Shown here piece by piece: positions 1-9,081 of a stretch of DNA of 62,533 bases; positions within the stretch are counted from its first letter, which is position 1; the number at the start of each line of letters is the position of its first letter. Made by a program: the position numbers and the translations under genes. A model generated the notes under the pieces. The model worked only from the letters and a program-made list of their open reading frames with translations, was not told the DNA's origin and ran no database searches. The stretch is from Candidatus Poribacteria bacterium (GTDB lineage: Bacteria; Poribacteria; WGA-4E; WGA-3G), in the NCBI GenBank assembly GCA_022819945.1, contig JAJEGI010000113.1, forward strand, positions 1 to 62,533. The letters run 5' to 3'.

Positions 1-1
1 T

Positions 2-436
2 TCTCCGAGCCAAAAATACTACATCCGCGCACACGTCCGAGGCGATGAATGCAACTTACGGGTTGAAGTCAACAGCGGCAACAATTTCGGCACAGACAAC
101 GTCTGCGATGGTGAATGGCATCATTGCGCAGTGGTTTTTCCGGATGGATCAGATGCCGTAAAAGACCACGACCTATATGTAGACGGCAAACTTCAGGTAA
201 AAGAGGGAACCGAATTTGCGATGGATACCAGCACTGATACGCAAGCGGTCAATATCGGAGCACCTTTGGCGAACCACACCTTTATGATCGGATCATTCGA
301 TGAAGTCGCTATCTTCAATGTGGACTTGAGTTTAGATCAAATTGATGCGATCCGAGAGAACGGACTGCAATCTGCGCTTGGTGTGGATCCGCAAGGAAAA
401 TTAGCCACAAGTTGGGCGATGATTAAGACGTATTAA
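2..436 (+). CDS. LamG/concanavalin A-like domain protein, C-terminal part (5' truncated)
   Basis: The reading frame is open from the window edge to the TAA at 434-436, so the first in-frame ATG (131) is probably internal and the gene begins outside the window. The visible 144 residues look like the end of a LamG/laminin-G jelly roll: a DGEWHHCAVVF strand, a DLYVDGKL strand, then a MIGSFDEVAIFNVDLS segment with the usual DEVAIF motif and a final helix. Such domains sit on secreted carbohydrate- or protein-binding proteins. The binding target cannot be read here. The gene converges with the PhyH gene on the other strand, and the two stop codons overlap by four bases. Confidence 0.75.
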   Translation, partial: SPSQKYYIRAHVRGDECNLRVEVNSGNNFGTDNVCDGEWHHCAVVFPDGSDAVKDHDLYVDGKLQVKEGTEFAMDTSTDTQAVNIGAPLANHTFMIGSFDEVAIFNVDLSLDQIDAIRENGLQSALGVDPQGKLATSWAMIKTY

Positions 437-1266
437 TCCCACAGATCAAGTCCCAACAGTTTCCGTCCCAAGGGTGTCAGTTCTGGGGACCCATAATTTT
501 TCGCTTCCCATCCCCTCGGATCGCCGGGGTAGGGTCCACGTCCTAATGCTCTGCGCTCCTGCCAGAGTGTAATGCGTTCTTGCCGCCGTTCTTCATTCAT
601 AGGATTCGGCATACGATAATAGTTCATGTATTGTGCTAACCGCGGCTTATCGGACGTGTTGCGACCGTTACCATGTGGAAGTGCCACATGCCATATAAGC
701 AGTGACCCCGCTTTCGCTGGCACCTGTATAAATTTTTCCCTATATATTTCGGGCGTAAGTTCTGGCACCCACGGGTTTTCTTCATCAATCAGCGACTTAT
801 GCGCCCCGGGCCAACAGACGAAAGACCCCTGATCATCTGCTGTGTCTCTGAGAAACAAAACACCTTGCGTACTGAACCGAACCGGTAGCTTCGAGGTGTC
901 CGCGTCCCAATGATACATACCCTTATGGTCCCATTCAGGATAGTCGGGATGTTTCGGCGGTTTCATGTTGACTCTATCAATATGAACCCAAATCCATTCT
1001 GTGCCATAAACCTCGCTATAAATCTGATGGATCGGTGGATGTTGATAGACGTTCCACATGGCTTGATGGAAATACATTTCTACCATGCCTGCCCCAGGTT
1101 TATGCGGCGCGCGATACCAGTCATTCGGATTTGAAGGATCCATCTCCAAGTAATCAAAAATCGCGTCAACGACCGCCTCGCAAAGTTCAATCGGGATGGC
1201 ATCTTCTATGACCATGTAGCCGTATTCATCAAAATGGTCATGGTGTGCTTGTGTTAATATTGCCAT
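433..1266 (-). CDS. Phytanoyl-CoA dioxygenase (PhyH) family protein
   Basis: A 277-residue Fe(II)/2-oxoglutarate-dependent oxygenase of the PhyH family. The metal-binding triad is visible: H119-x-D121 in the HWDAD segment and a distal His in the HVALPHGNGRN segment (H193 or H198), followed by R209, the likely 2-oxoglutarate carboxylate ligand. The N-terminal HFDEYGYMVIEDAIP stretch is typical of the family. The substrate is unknown; the family hydroxylates very diverse small molecules. The start at 1266 fits the family length. A second, only distantly similar PhyH protein lies at 58630-59481. Confidence 0.88.
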   Translation of the reverse strand: MAILTQAHHDHFDEYGYMVIEDAIPIELCEAVVDAIFDYLEMDPSNPNDWYRAPHKPGAGMVEMYFHQAMWNVYQHPPIHQIYSEVYGTEWIWVHIDRVNMKPPKHPDYPEWDHKGMYHWDADTSKLPVRFSTQGVLFLRDTADDQGSFVCWPGAHKSLIDEENPWVPELTPEIYREKFIQVPAKAGSLLIWHVALPHGNGRNTSDKPRLAQYMNYYRMPNPMNEERRQERITLWQERRALGRGPYPGDPRGWEAKNYGSPELTPLGRKLLGLDLWD

Positions 1267-1283
1267 TGTTTTTTCCTTTGATG

Positions 1284-1508
1284 TCAGGTTTTCTTATAGT
1301 TTTCGTCGAGGAACGCGAAAAGTGCTTCAATTGTAAACGGTTTTCCATTCTTGTCGTGAATAGAAATCTCATTATCCTCTATTGCTTTGCGTAGCTGCTT
1401 CTGAAGTTTACCACGTCCGCTTGCGAGCCCTGTTGCGATGCCTGTGCTGAAACCTCCGCCAATACCTATACTGATGCCTAAACTTAAACCTAAAGCGAAA
1501 CCTTCCAT
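1284..1508 (-). CDS. Small glycine-rich (glycine-zipper-like) membrane protein
   Basis: Not recognised as a named family. The frame is open further upstream, but the ATG at 1508 is preferred: it is preceded by AGGAAGGAA about 12 bases upstream and it avoids overlap with the upstream sensor gene. The 74-residue product starts with a hydrophobic Gly-rich segment of GxxxG pattern (ALGLSLGISIGIGGG then TGIATGLASGRG), followed by a charged tail. This suggests a small membrane-inserted or self-associating peptide. It lies 76 bases downstream of the phosphatase-sensor stop and may be cotranscribed with it. Confidence 0.5.
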   Translation of the reverse strand: MEGFALGLSLGISIGIGGGFSTGIATGLASGRGKLQKQLRKAIEDNEISIHDKNGKPFTIEALFAFLDENYKKT

Positions 1509-1584
1509 AATAACGTTATTTCCTTCCTCTGTTTGCTGACTGTTGAAAACTGAATACTTCTGGCAATTTGACTTTGCTAAATTC

Positions 1585-4500
1585 TCACAGGACTTTGATA
1601 ACCACAATCGTCATATCGTCATTCTGTTGCGTGTCGCCCGAAAAATCACGGACATCGTTAATAATCGCATCTATCATCACTGCTGCGGTCATCGTTTGGT
1701 CCAATCCTTTGATAAGGTGACCCAAACGGTCTGTCTCCATATAGAGTCGGTCAGGGTTGTTCCTTTGAGGTGCTTCAGCAATGCCATCGCTGAAAAGGAC
1801 GATTGAATCTCCAGATTTCAGTTCAATTGGAGGTGTCTCTTGATATTCAGAGGCTTGAAAGGCACCTAACGGCGTTCCATCTATCGAGAGTTCTTCAATA
1901 TCGTCTTCATCGCGCTTGATAATAGGATAAGGGATGCCGGCATTGGCATATTTGAGTGTCTTATCTTTCGGGTCGATGGTCAGTATCGCCATTGCACAAT
2001 TGGTATATCGTTGAAATCGAGGATAAAGATTGTTGTTCAGTACCTGCAACATTTGAGATGGAGACACCTCCAACTGCGCCACAGAATGAAGGACACCAGA
2101 AGATAAAACAGCATTCATCGCACCTTTCATACCTTTGCCCGTGACATCTGCCAACACAACAGCGAGCGCGCCGCTGCTAAGGGGAACATAGTCAAAGAAA
2201 TCTCCGCTGACAGTGCGGGCGGAGATACAAACGCCTGCAATCTCGAACCCCGGGACTTCAGGTGCGGTTTGCGGGATTAATCCGATTTGCATCTCTCGCG
2301 CATCGGCGAGTTCGGAAACCGCTTCCCGCTGATAGGCTAAAACTTGCTGACGCTGATGGTAGTAGCGATACGCAAAGATACCACAAAGCGACAGTAACAC
2401 AACAATCGCACCGCCTAATAAATACAGTATCCACCCGCTTTGGTACCACGGCAATACAACGGTCAATGTTAGACTTGCAGGGGTAGAGTAGTTTAGGTCG
2501 CGGTCAATAGCAACGACCTCAAAAGTATAAGTTCCCGGTTTGTCAAAACTGATACTGAACGTATCTGACCGAGTCGGTTCGCGCCAATCGGCATCAATCT
2601 CTTTAATACGAACCTGATACTGTCGTTTCCCTTTCGCTGTTTTGAAGTCAATGCTGCTGTACTTGATAGTTACAAGCGTATCAGTAGCAATATCTTTAAT
2701 TGTTTCCCGAGCACCCATTTGAGTAGAGGTTTTGTGGCTCTGAACCAAAACGATACGCACTCTCGGTGGAACTCGATTCGGATTGTATTGGGTGACCCCT
2801 TCAAGCGTTGCGAACCAGAGTTTCCCGTCTGAATCTTGCGTAATTTGCGAAACCTGATTATTTGTGAGTCCATCTCGCGTATCTAAAGATGTCCATGAGG
2901 TCCCGTCGTATCGAGAAACACCGCCGCCTTGCGTCCCAAACCAGAGAAAACCCTCTCGGTCTTGGTAAATTGAGAACACATCATTTTGTGCAAGTCCATC
3001 ATTAGTTGTGAAGTTGACAAACTTTTCACCGTCATAACGAGAAACACCACCTCCATCGGTTCCAAACCAGAGAAATCCCTCCCGGTCTTGGTGAACCGCC
3101 CATACAGAATTAGATGCGAGTCCATCAGTGGTCGTAAAGTTGACAAACGCATTACCATCATATTGATAGACACCACCGCCATCGGTTCCAAACCAGAGGG
3201 AACCCTCCCGGTCCTGATAAATTGAGAACACACCGTTTCGCGCCAATCTTTCACCGGTTGTAAAGTTGACGAACTGATTACCGTCGTATCGATAGATATC
3301 ACCAAGAAGGGTTCCAAACCAGAGAAATCCCTCTCGGTCTTGATAGAATGCCCTTAAGTGGTTAACCGAGAGTCCACCATTGGTCATGAAGTTAAAAAAC
3401 TGAGCGTCGAAGTTGACAAACTGATCGCCATCGTATTGAGAGGCACCGCCTTCTGTCCCAAACCAGAGGGAACCCTCCCGGTCTTGAAAAATCGAACGTA
3501 GAAAATTATGTACGAGTCCATCATCGGTTGTAAAGCTGATAAACTTTTCACCGTCATATTGACTAATTCCGTTGTCTGTTCCGAACCATAAGAGTCCGTC
3601 TCGGTCTTGAAAAATGGTGGAAACAGCGTTCCCCGCGAGTCCATCAGCAGTCGTGAAGTTAATAAATCCGCTGTTATCGTATTGGCTGAGGCCCTCACTC
3701 GGACTTGAAATCCAAAAGAACCCCTCTCGGTCTTGAAAAATGGTCCATACCGAGTTCGCTGCGAGTCCATCGTTGGTTGTGAAGTTGACGATCTTTTCGC
3801 CATCGTAGCGAGAGATCCCATTATCCCAAGTCCCGATCCAAAGGAATCCGTCTCGGTCTTGATAGATCGTCTCAACAAGGTCACTAACAAGCCCATCATG
3901 GGTTGTGAGGTTAACAAACTGACTACCATCGTATCGAGAACCGCCGCCGCCTGTCGCGAACCAGAGCAGTCCATCTCGATCTTGATGGATCGACCACACA
4001 AAATTGTGGGCGAGTCCCTCATGGGTCCTAAAGTTAACAAACTGATCACCGTCGTATTGAGAGATTCCCTCGGCTGTCGCGAACCAGATGAATCCGTCTC
4101 GGTCTTGATAGATTGACAATACAGAGTCAGTAATGAGTCCATCGTTGGTAGTAAAGTTGACGAACGCTTCGCCATCGTAGCGAGAAACCCCACCCCCCCG
4201 GATTCCGAACCAGAGGAAACCCTCTCGGTCTTGAAAAATCGACCATACCGAGTTCCCTATGAGTCCATCGTTGGTAGTAAAGTTGACGAACGCTTCGCCA
4301 TCATATCGAGAAACGCCATTATCCAAGGTGCCGAACCAGATGAATCCGTCTCGGTCTTGAAAAATCGACCATACCGAGTTCGATGTGAGTCCATCATCGG
4401 TAGTAAAGTTGACGAACGCTTCGCCATCATATCGAGAAACCCCGCCGTTGTAAGTGCCGAACCAGAGGAAACCCTCCCTGTCTTGATAGATCGGCCGGAC

Positions 4501-5652
4501 GTTGTTATTTCCCAACCCGTCCAAGTAAGTATAGTGCTTCCATATCCCATGTTTGAAAGGTGGAAAACGGAAGTCAACATCCTCAAGCGTATTTTGTGTG
4601 ACAACAGAAACAATTTTGTTTGGATCTTCGCGCTGCGTCTTCAAGGTGTGACAACGCAATTGATACCGTCCAGTTCTGAGATTGATAAATTGATATCTAC
4701 CGCTATTATCTGAGAGGGTCGTTGCCCATCTTTGACTGGAACCGTTTTTTCGGAGTAATAAGGCTTCGACAACAACACCGACGTGTGGCGTATTATCAAG
4801 TTTCAACAGAGACCCGGAGATACTAACAGTCTTCTGGAGCGTCAAATTCATATTCACGCGAGCACCCGCAGAAAGTTGGACTCCCATTTCCCATTTACCT
4901 TTGTCTCCGTGGGTGGCTTGAAGATCATAGTGTCCACTTGCTGGGTAGACTGAAAACTGGTAAAAGCCTTTGGTGTCGGTTTCTGTTTTGTCAATTAGGA
5001 TGCTATTTTGCCACAGGTGTACGATAGCGTTAGATAATAAGGTGTTTCCTGTCTCATCGGTTATAATCCCTTCTATTACCGCACGTGTCGGTGGAAGCAC
5101 ACGCGCTACGAGTTCCCACTTCTGGAATTCGTTTGAAACTTTCACCAGACACCGATTTTTACCCGGACGCAATGAAACAGGGACCCTGTCTTCATCTACG
5201 CGGATGGGTCTCTTCACTGGCTGTGTGTGCACCCTTTGACCATTGAGAAAAACCACAACACTATCATCACTGCCGATGCGGATTTCGCTATCACCGCCTT
5301 GCTCGCTTTCCAATAGACAAAACGCATAGCAGACGGCTGCTTCATGTTTCCCAATTGCACGCTCCAGATTGATGAGGTCTCCTTCGCTATGGTATACCGT
5401 CCAAGTCAATGTTTTGCCTTCAGCAGTAGTCACTGTATCCCCCGGTTTGGGATTAGCAGCAGCCTCACCGTTGACTGACACAAGGAAATCGGTCTCCAAA
5501 TCCTCTGGAAAGAAAGGACCCAGTACCAACCACTCTTTAATAAACGTGCCATCAAGGGGATGTGTAGGCACATTGTCTTGGGCGTGTGCAACGGTAACAT
5601 AGAGACTTAAGAAAACAAAAATCCAACACCGTGCAGGAAAGAGATTACGCAT
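1585..5652 (-). CDS. Reg_prop/Y_Y_Y sensor with cytoplasmic SpoIIE (PP2C-type) phosphatase output
   Basis: A 1355-residue one-protein signalling receptor. Order: signal peptide (residues 1-25, ending AHAQ); a beta-sandwich region (about 30-185); a carboxypeptidase-regulatory-like domain (about 190-360); 14 two-component-regulator propeller repeats (about 380-960, each QDR(E/D)GFLWFGT...SRYDG...FVNFTT.DGL); a Y_Y_Y domain (about 985-1064); one membrane helix (about 1067-1092); a short coiled coil; and a PP2C/SpoIIE phosphatase (about 1115-1355) with SGDFFD, DVTGKGMKGAM, LFSDGI and QNDDMTIVVI metal-site motifs. Fourteen blades plus Y_Y_Y matches the periplasmic sensor of Bacteroides hybrid two-component systems, but a Ser/Thr phosphatase replaces the histidine kinase. 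It presumably dephosphorylates an anti-sigma-antagonist-type partner, none of which is visible here. Start supported by GGAG five bases before ATG. Confidence 0.92.
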   Translation of the reverse strand: MRNLFPARCWIFVFLSLYVTVAHAQDNVPTHPLDGTFIKEWLVLGPFFPEDLETDFLVSVNGEAAANPKPGDTVTTAEGKTLTWTVYHSEGDLINLERAIGKHEAAVCYAFCLLESEQGGDSEIRIGSDDSVVVFLNGQRVHTQPVKRPIRVDEDRVPVSLRPGKNRCLVKVSNEFQKWELVARVLPPTRAVIEGIITDETGNTLLSNAIVHLWQNSILIDKTETDTKGFYQFSVYPASGHYDLQATHGDKGKWEMGVQLSAGARVNMNLTLQKTVSISGSLLKLDNTPHVGVVVEALLLRKNGSSQRWATTLSDNSGRYQFINLRTGRYQLRCHTLKTQREDPNKIVSVVTQNTLEDVDFRFPPFKHGIWKHYTYLDGLGNNNVRPIYQDREGFLWFGTYNGGVSRYDGEAFVNFTTDDGLTSNSVWSIFQDRDGFIWFGTLDNGVSRYDGEAFVNFTTNDGLIGNSVWSIFQDREGFLWFGIRGGGVSRYDGEAFVNFTTNDGLITDSVLSIYQDRDGFIWFATAEGISQYDGDQFVNFRTHEGLAHNFVWSIHQDRDGLLWFATGGGGSRYDGSQFVNLTTHDGLVSDLVETIYQDRDGFLWIGTWDNGISRYDGEKIVNFTTNDGLAANSVWTIFQDREGFFWISSPSEGLSQYDNSGFINFTTADGLAGNAVSTIFQDRDGLLWFGTDNGISQYDGEKFISFTTDDGLVHNFLRSIFQDREGSLWFGTEGGASQYDGDQFVNFDAQFFNFMTNGGLSVNHLRAFYQDREGFLWFGTLLGDIYRYDGNQFVNFTTGERLARNGVFSIYQDREGSLWFGTDGGGVYQYDGNAFVNFTTTDGLASNSVWAVHQDREGFLWFGTDGGGVSRYDGEKFVNFTTNDGLAQNDVFSIYQDREGFLWFGTQGGGVSRYDGTSWTSLDTRDGLTNNQVSQITQDSDGKLWFATLEGVTQYNPNRVPPRVRIVLVQSHKTSTQMGARETIKDIATDTLVTIKYSSIDFKTAKGKRQYQVRIKEIDADWREPTRSDTFSISFDKPGTYTFEVVAIDRDLNYSTPASLTLTVVLPWYQSGWILYLLGGAIVVLLSLCGIFAYRYYHQRQQVLAYQREAVSELADAREMQIGLIPQTAPEVPGFEIAGVCISARTVSGDFFDYVPLSSGALAVVLADVTGKGMKGAMNAVLSSGVLHSVAQLEVSPSQMLQVLNNNLYPRFQRYTNCAMAILTIDPKDKTLKYANAGIPYPIIKRDEDDIEELSIDGTPLGAFQASEYQETPPIELKSGDSIVLFSDGIAEAPQRNNPDRLYMETDRLGHLIKGLDQTMTAAVMIDAIINDVRDFSGDTQQNDDMTIVVIKVL

Positions 5653-6075
5653 CTGCGCTCCAAATAAAATCGTTCATGCCAGCATATTTGCTGAGTAACA
5701 AAGCCTTCAATTATTAATGACACGATTTGTCAGCGAAAAGAGTGCATCTTTTTAGCGTGCAAAGGACGCTAAGACTTATTTATGAGATACACGCTAATAA
5801 ATGAAGGTGGGATTGACCGCAATTTTACCGAAAAGCCGTTCATTAATCAAGTCAAAAGCCGCCGCGGGCCAGGGCTATTTTGTTTTCCATTTTTTAACCA
5901 GATTTTCAGACCTCAGGCCCAGTAGGTTCGGTGTTTTTGCTGGGGGTGTTTTTGATAGGGGTCTTTGATAGGGGTCTTTGATAGGGTGTTTCTGCGTGTT
6001 TCTGCGTATTTCTGCGTATTGCTGGGTGTTTCTTCAATTTCCCTCCTAACCGAACAGGATTTGCTTATTAGAAAA
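5653..6075. other. Intergenic region with short tandem repeats
   Basis: No gene recognised in these 423 bases. Near 5745-5775 there is a short inverted repeat (TTAGCGT ... ACGCTAA) upstream of the phosphatase-sensor gene. At about 5949-6022 there are degenerate tandem repeats: three copies of a TTTGATAGGGGTC-like unit, then three of a GTTTCTGCGTA-like unit. They look like slipped-strand duplications and carry no convincing coding frame. Confidence 0.5.
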
Positions 6076-7548
6076 TCAACCGATCTCCGTGTGCAGAAAA
6101 GAGAGGAAAGTACCAACGAACAACACCAACAAAAACAGAATCAGCAGCAATAAGTCTACGATTGCCGCATCAAAATCCGAGCTAAAGTGGTGTTGATCTT
6201 CAAATTTCGGGACGGCATCAAAATTCACCGGTTTTTGCGATGTCCCTTCTGGGATACCAACCGCATGCGGACTCGCAGGATCCGCACGATCCGTATCAAT
6301 GAGGAATTGCCGAAACTGTTTCGCGTATTGGCGCGTTTGAGTGATGAAATCTAAATGACGAGGCAAACCCGTGCCTGCAAGCCCTTCAAAGGCGTACTGC
6401 ACAAGGGCTGCTGGCGAAATACGGGTAAGTGATCGAGCCGTTTGAATCTGACGGAGTTCCTCAGAAAGGTAGCTGGCATGTAAACGATCCCGTAATTCTG
6501 CATCTTTATTAACATATTCCGCACCCAATGCTGTCGCAATTGTCGCAGGCGTTTCTTGTTTCGGCGGTTCTTTGATCCGAGCAAAGTAGCGTTCCCGCAA
6601 ATCTTCGCGTGAATCCCGTGCCTGCGCCATAAACTCTCTGGCGGAAGGACGGGCGTGCAAACGGTTACCAACGGAACCGAGGGCGTTTGGCAGTAGCACC
6701 ACCCAAACCGTCCAAATCAACAATAGAATCGCTAAACTCGTTGAGGACTCTCTAACACGACTGGAAACAAGAATTCCCAAGAAAATAAAAATCGAGGTAT
6801 AAATCAACGCGACACAGATGATTAAACCCAACCGGACCCAATGGCTCCCGCTGAGTGGAACGGATTCTGAAAGGTATATGATGGAGATGTTGACAATCGC
6901 CCCAAGCAAAAAAGGGGTGGCAATCGTAAAGAAAGCACCGAGAAATTTACCACAAATCACGGCACTCCGTGAAATACTATTTGATAGCATCAACCGCAAT
7001 GTACCACGCTCCTGCTCACCGGAGATGGCGTCAAACGTAAACAGAATACCCATGAAACTTAATAGAACAGCCGTCACGAATCCCCAGTCGATTTTGATAT
7101 AGTCCGGCATGATGCTTCTTTCGCTTGGCACCTGCTCTGAAATGAACAATATATCAACATTGGGTGGATAGGTTAACCCCCATATTTCTGTGAATTCATA
7201 GGAAACATCTCCGTCCCACCAGCGACGTATCCGTCTTTCAGAGTTGCCGCGGACTTCGTCAAGTAGAAGGCTTTCGCCGCCCTCTGCACAAAAAGCCAGA
7301 GGACTCGGTTTTTTGTACAGGTGTCCAGGCCCCCTTAGCACCAGATCATACAGCGTCTCACACCGAGATTGCAGTCGGTTTTCTGATGCAATAGTCCGCC
7401 CTCGATAGATGTCCATTCGCCGCTTGTGTTCGCCAAGATACACGACGGCGTTGACAATCATCAGTATGAGAATTAATAGTGTTGTCAGTGCGAAACGGAG
7501 ACTACTGAGGTGATCGTACAGCTCCCGTATGACGATGTGAAAAATCAT
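6076..7548 (-). CDS. ABC-2 type transporter permease (DUF3526-like), second of two
   Basis: A 490-residue integral membrane protein of the ABC-2 permease type. The first helix is at about 20-38. A long extracytoplasmic stretch follows, then a cluster of about five helices at 150-290 containing FDAISGEQERGTLRLMLSNSISR, the usual ABC-2 coupling motif. A second soluble loop (about 295-455) and a last helix near the C-terminus complete it. It is a paralogue of the upstream neighbour (7558-9066), which has the same layout and a matching FAYDAIAGERESGTMRVTMSNPVRR motif, nine bases away. A heteromeric permease pair is likely. No ATPase gene is adjacent; the nearest in the window is at 49982-50932. 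The substrate is unknown. Confidence 0.85.
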   Translation of the reverse strand: MIFHIVIRELYDHLSSLRFALTTLLILILMIVNAVVYLGEHKRRMDIYRGRTIASENRLQSRCETLYDLVLRGPGHLYKKPSPLAFCAEGGESLLLDEVRGNSERRIRRWWDGDVSYEFTEIWGLTYPPNVDILFISEQVPSERSIMPDYIKIDWGFVTAVLLSFMGILFTFDAISGEQERGTLRLMLSNSISRSAVICGKFLGAFFTIATPFLLGAIVNISIIYLSESVPLSGSHWVRLGLIICVALIYTSIFIFLGILVSSRVRESSTSLAILLLIWTVWVVLLPNALGSVGNRLHARPSAREFMAQARDSREDLRERYFARIKEPPKQETPATIATALGAEYVNKDAELRDRLHASYLSEELRQIQTARSLTRISPAALVQYAFEGLAGTGLPRHLDFITQTRQYAKQFRQFLIDTDRADPASPHAVGIPEGTSQKPVNFDAVPKFEDQHHFSSDFDAAIVDLLLLILFLLVLFVGTFLSFLHTEIG

Positions 7549-7557
7549 TTTTTTTCT

Positions 7558-9066
7558 CTAAATCTCTTGCCTGACAAAAATGGCAAAGGTCGCCAAGAAC
7601 AACGCAACATTGAGTAACAGCAACAACTGTAGATCAGGAAGTGCCCGTGTAACATTTATCCAGAGGCTGGCGCGTTGATAAACAAATCTCGGCAGATCGT
7701 CTAAGTTGATGGCACCTTGATCGCTCGCAAACCACTGTCGACTTGAAAAAGCATCTTCATCGTAAAAGTAATTAATCAGTGTGCGTCGGTAGTGGCGCGC
7801 CGCCTCAAAGAAATCCACAACACCATCAAGGTCTGTTCCCAACCATGCCTGTGTTGCGAGGTTATACATCGCTGCCGGGGAGAGTCGAAGTAGATGCTGC
7901 GCAATTCTGGCTCTCCGAAACCGGATTTGATCTAAGGCAGGCAGACGTATCAATCCCATTTTCTCTGCTGCATCAATACGTAAGGGTGCTAAGAATTGAT
8001 GGTAGCGGATGACATGCGGCACGCGTTTTTCAGATTCCGGACTGATGAATTGCCAATCATACGCTCTGAAGTCTATACGCATCAGTGTTCTTTGGTTAGT
8101 AAGACCGACATTTAATCCACCCCGAGAACCCTCTACATCAAAGTGTTCGCTTTCACCTTCAACGCCATCGTTCTGAAGATATTCCATCACCTCTTCATTG
8201 GCTGTCTCTCGTATTTGCCACATCGCATCGTAACTCGAAGCTAACCGACGCCTTTGCGGTTTTATCAGCTGATCAACCACCGACACGCTAACAGAAGGAT
8301 AGATCAGTACCAGTACCACCCAGACAAATAGAGAGAGCATGAGTGCTGTTGCCGTACGGTGCACCGAAGCAGAAATAAAAAATCCTATCAGGTAGATAGC
8401 GGAAAGATAGATAATCGAAGTTAGCAGGATACCCGCAATTCGTAGGAAATCCGATTCACTAAAGACGATTGAACCCGTGGATACGATCCAAATCAAAGCG
8501 ATGATAAAACTGATGACGAGCGGCAGGATTAGACATGTCATTGCACCAACGTACTTCGCACCCAAGATGCTGCCCCGTCGGACCGGGTTGCTCATTGTCA
8601 CCCGCATTGTACCGCTTTCACGCTCGCCTGCAATCGCATCGTAGGCAAACAGCAGTGCCAGTAATGAAAGCACGAACTGAAAAACAAAGACAAGATCGAT
8701 TCGGTAGAAATGATCGATGAAAAGATTGCCGGAACTGTGGGAATGGGCATCCCAGAGGACAGGGACATGTGTATAATAAATCCGCAGCGTATTGCCGATC
8801 CGACTGTCCATACCCGCGTTAAAAATGCTCAGCGGATTCGGCGGTCGATCGATCTTTGGCATTAAAAAGGAGTAGGTGCGGGTCGATAAAAGCTCATCAC
8901 GGTGTGCATCTCTGGCGGCATTGTAACTCGCTAACCGCTGTTCATAATCGTTAATTCTGATGAACATAGTTGTGGCAACCAGCAGCAAGCAGGTAATCAC
9001 CGTAATCGCAAAACGAAATGTGATCAAATGGGCGAGAATCTCGCGCCGCAGTAGCACCCAAAACAT
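7558..9066 (-). CDS. ABC-2 type transporter permease (DUF3526-like), first of two
   Basis: A 502-residue permease with the same design as its downstream paralogue: an N-terminal helix (about 17-37), a soluble loop with conserved Asp/Arg positions, a helix bundle at about 135-290 carrying YDAIAGERESGTMRVTMSNPVRRG, a large loop and a C-terminal helix (LLLLLNVALFLATFAIFV). It starts 15 bases after the stop of the first sigma-factor gene and is followed nine bases later by the second permease. The three genes therefore look like one operon controlled by an ECF-type promoter motif near 10385-10410. Confidence 0.85.
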   Translation of the reverse strand: MFWVLLRREILAHLITFRFAITVITCLLLVATTMFIRINDYEQRLASYNAARDAHRDELLSTRTYSFLMPKIDRPPNPLSIFNAGMDSRIGNTLRIYYTHVPVLWDAHSHSSGNLFIDHFYRIDLVFVFQFVLSLLALLFAYDAIAGERESGTMRVTMSNPVRRGSILGAKYVGAMTCLILPLVISFIIALIWIVSTGSIVFSESDFLRIAGILLTSIIYLSAIYLIGFFISASVHRTATALMLSLFVWVVLVLIYPSVSVSVVDQLIKPQRRRLASSYDAMWQIRETANEEVMEYLQNDGVEGESEHFDVEGSRGGLNVGLTNQRTLMRIDFRAYDWQFISPESEKRVPHVIRYHQFLAPLRIDAAEKMGLIRLPALDQIRFRRARIAQHLLRLSPAAMYNLATQAWLGTDLDGVVDFFEAARHYRRTLINYFYDEDAFSSRQWFASDQGAINLDDLPRFVYQRASLWINVTRALPDLQLLLLLNVALFLATFAIFVRQEI

Positions 9067-9081
9067 TGCCCTATTCCTTAA

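Noticed and set aside
3384..4613. Long antisense and alternate-frame ORFs inside the Reg_prop repeats
   Set aside because: They mirror the repeated coding DNA of the real gene. They show the same periodicity and no independent ribosome site, domain or composition.
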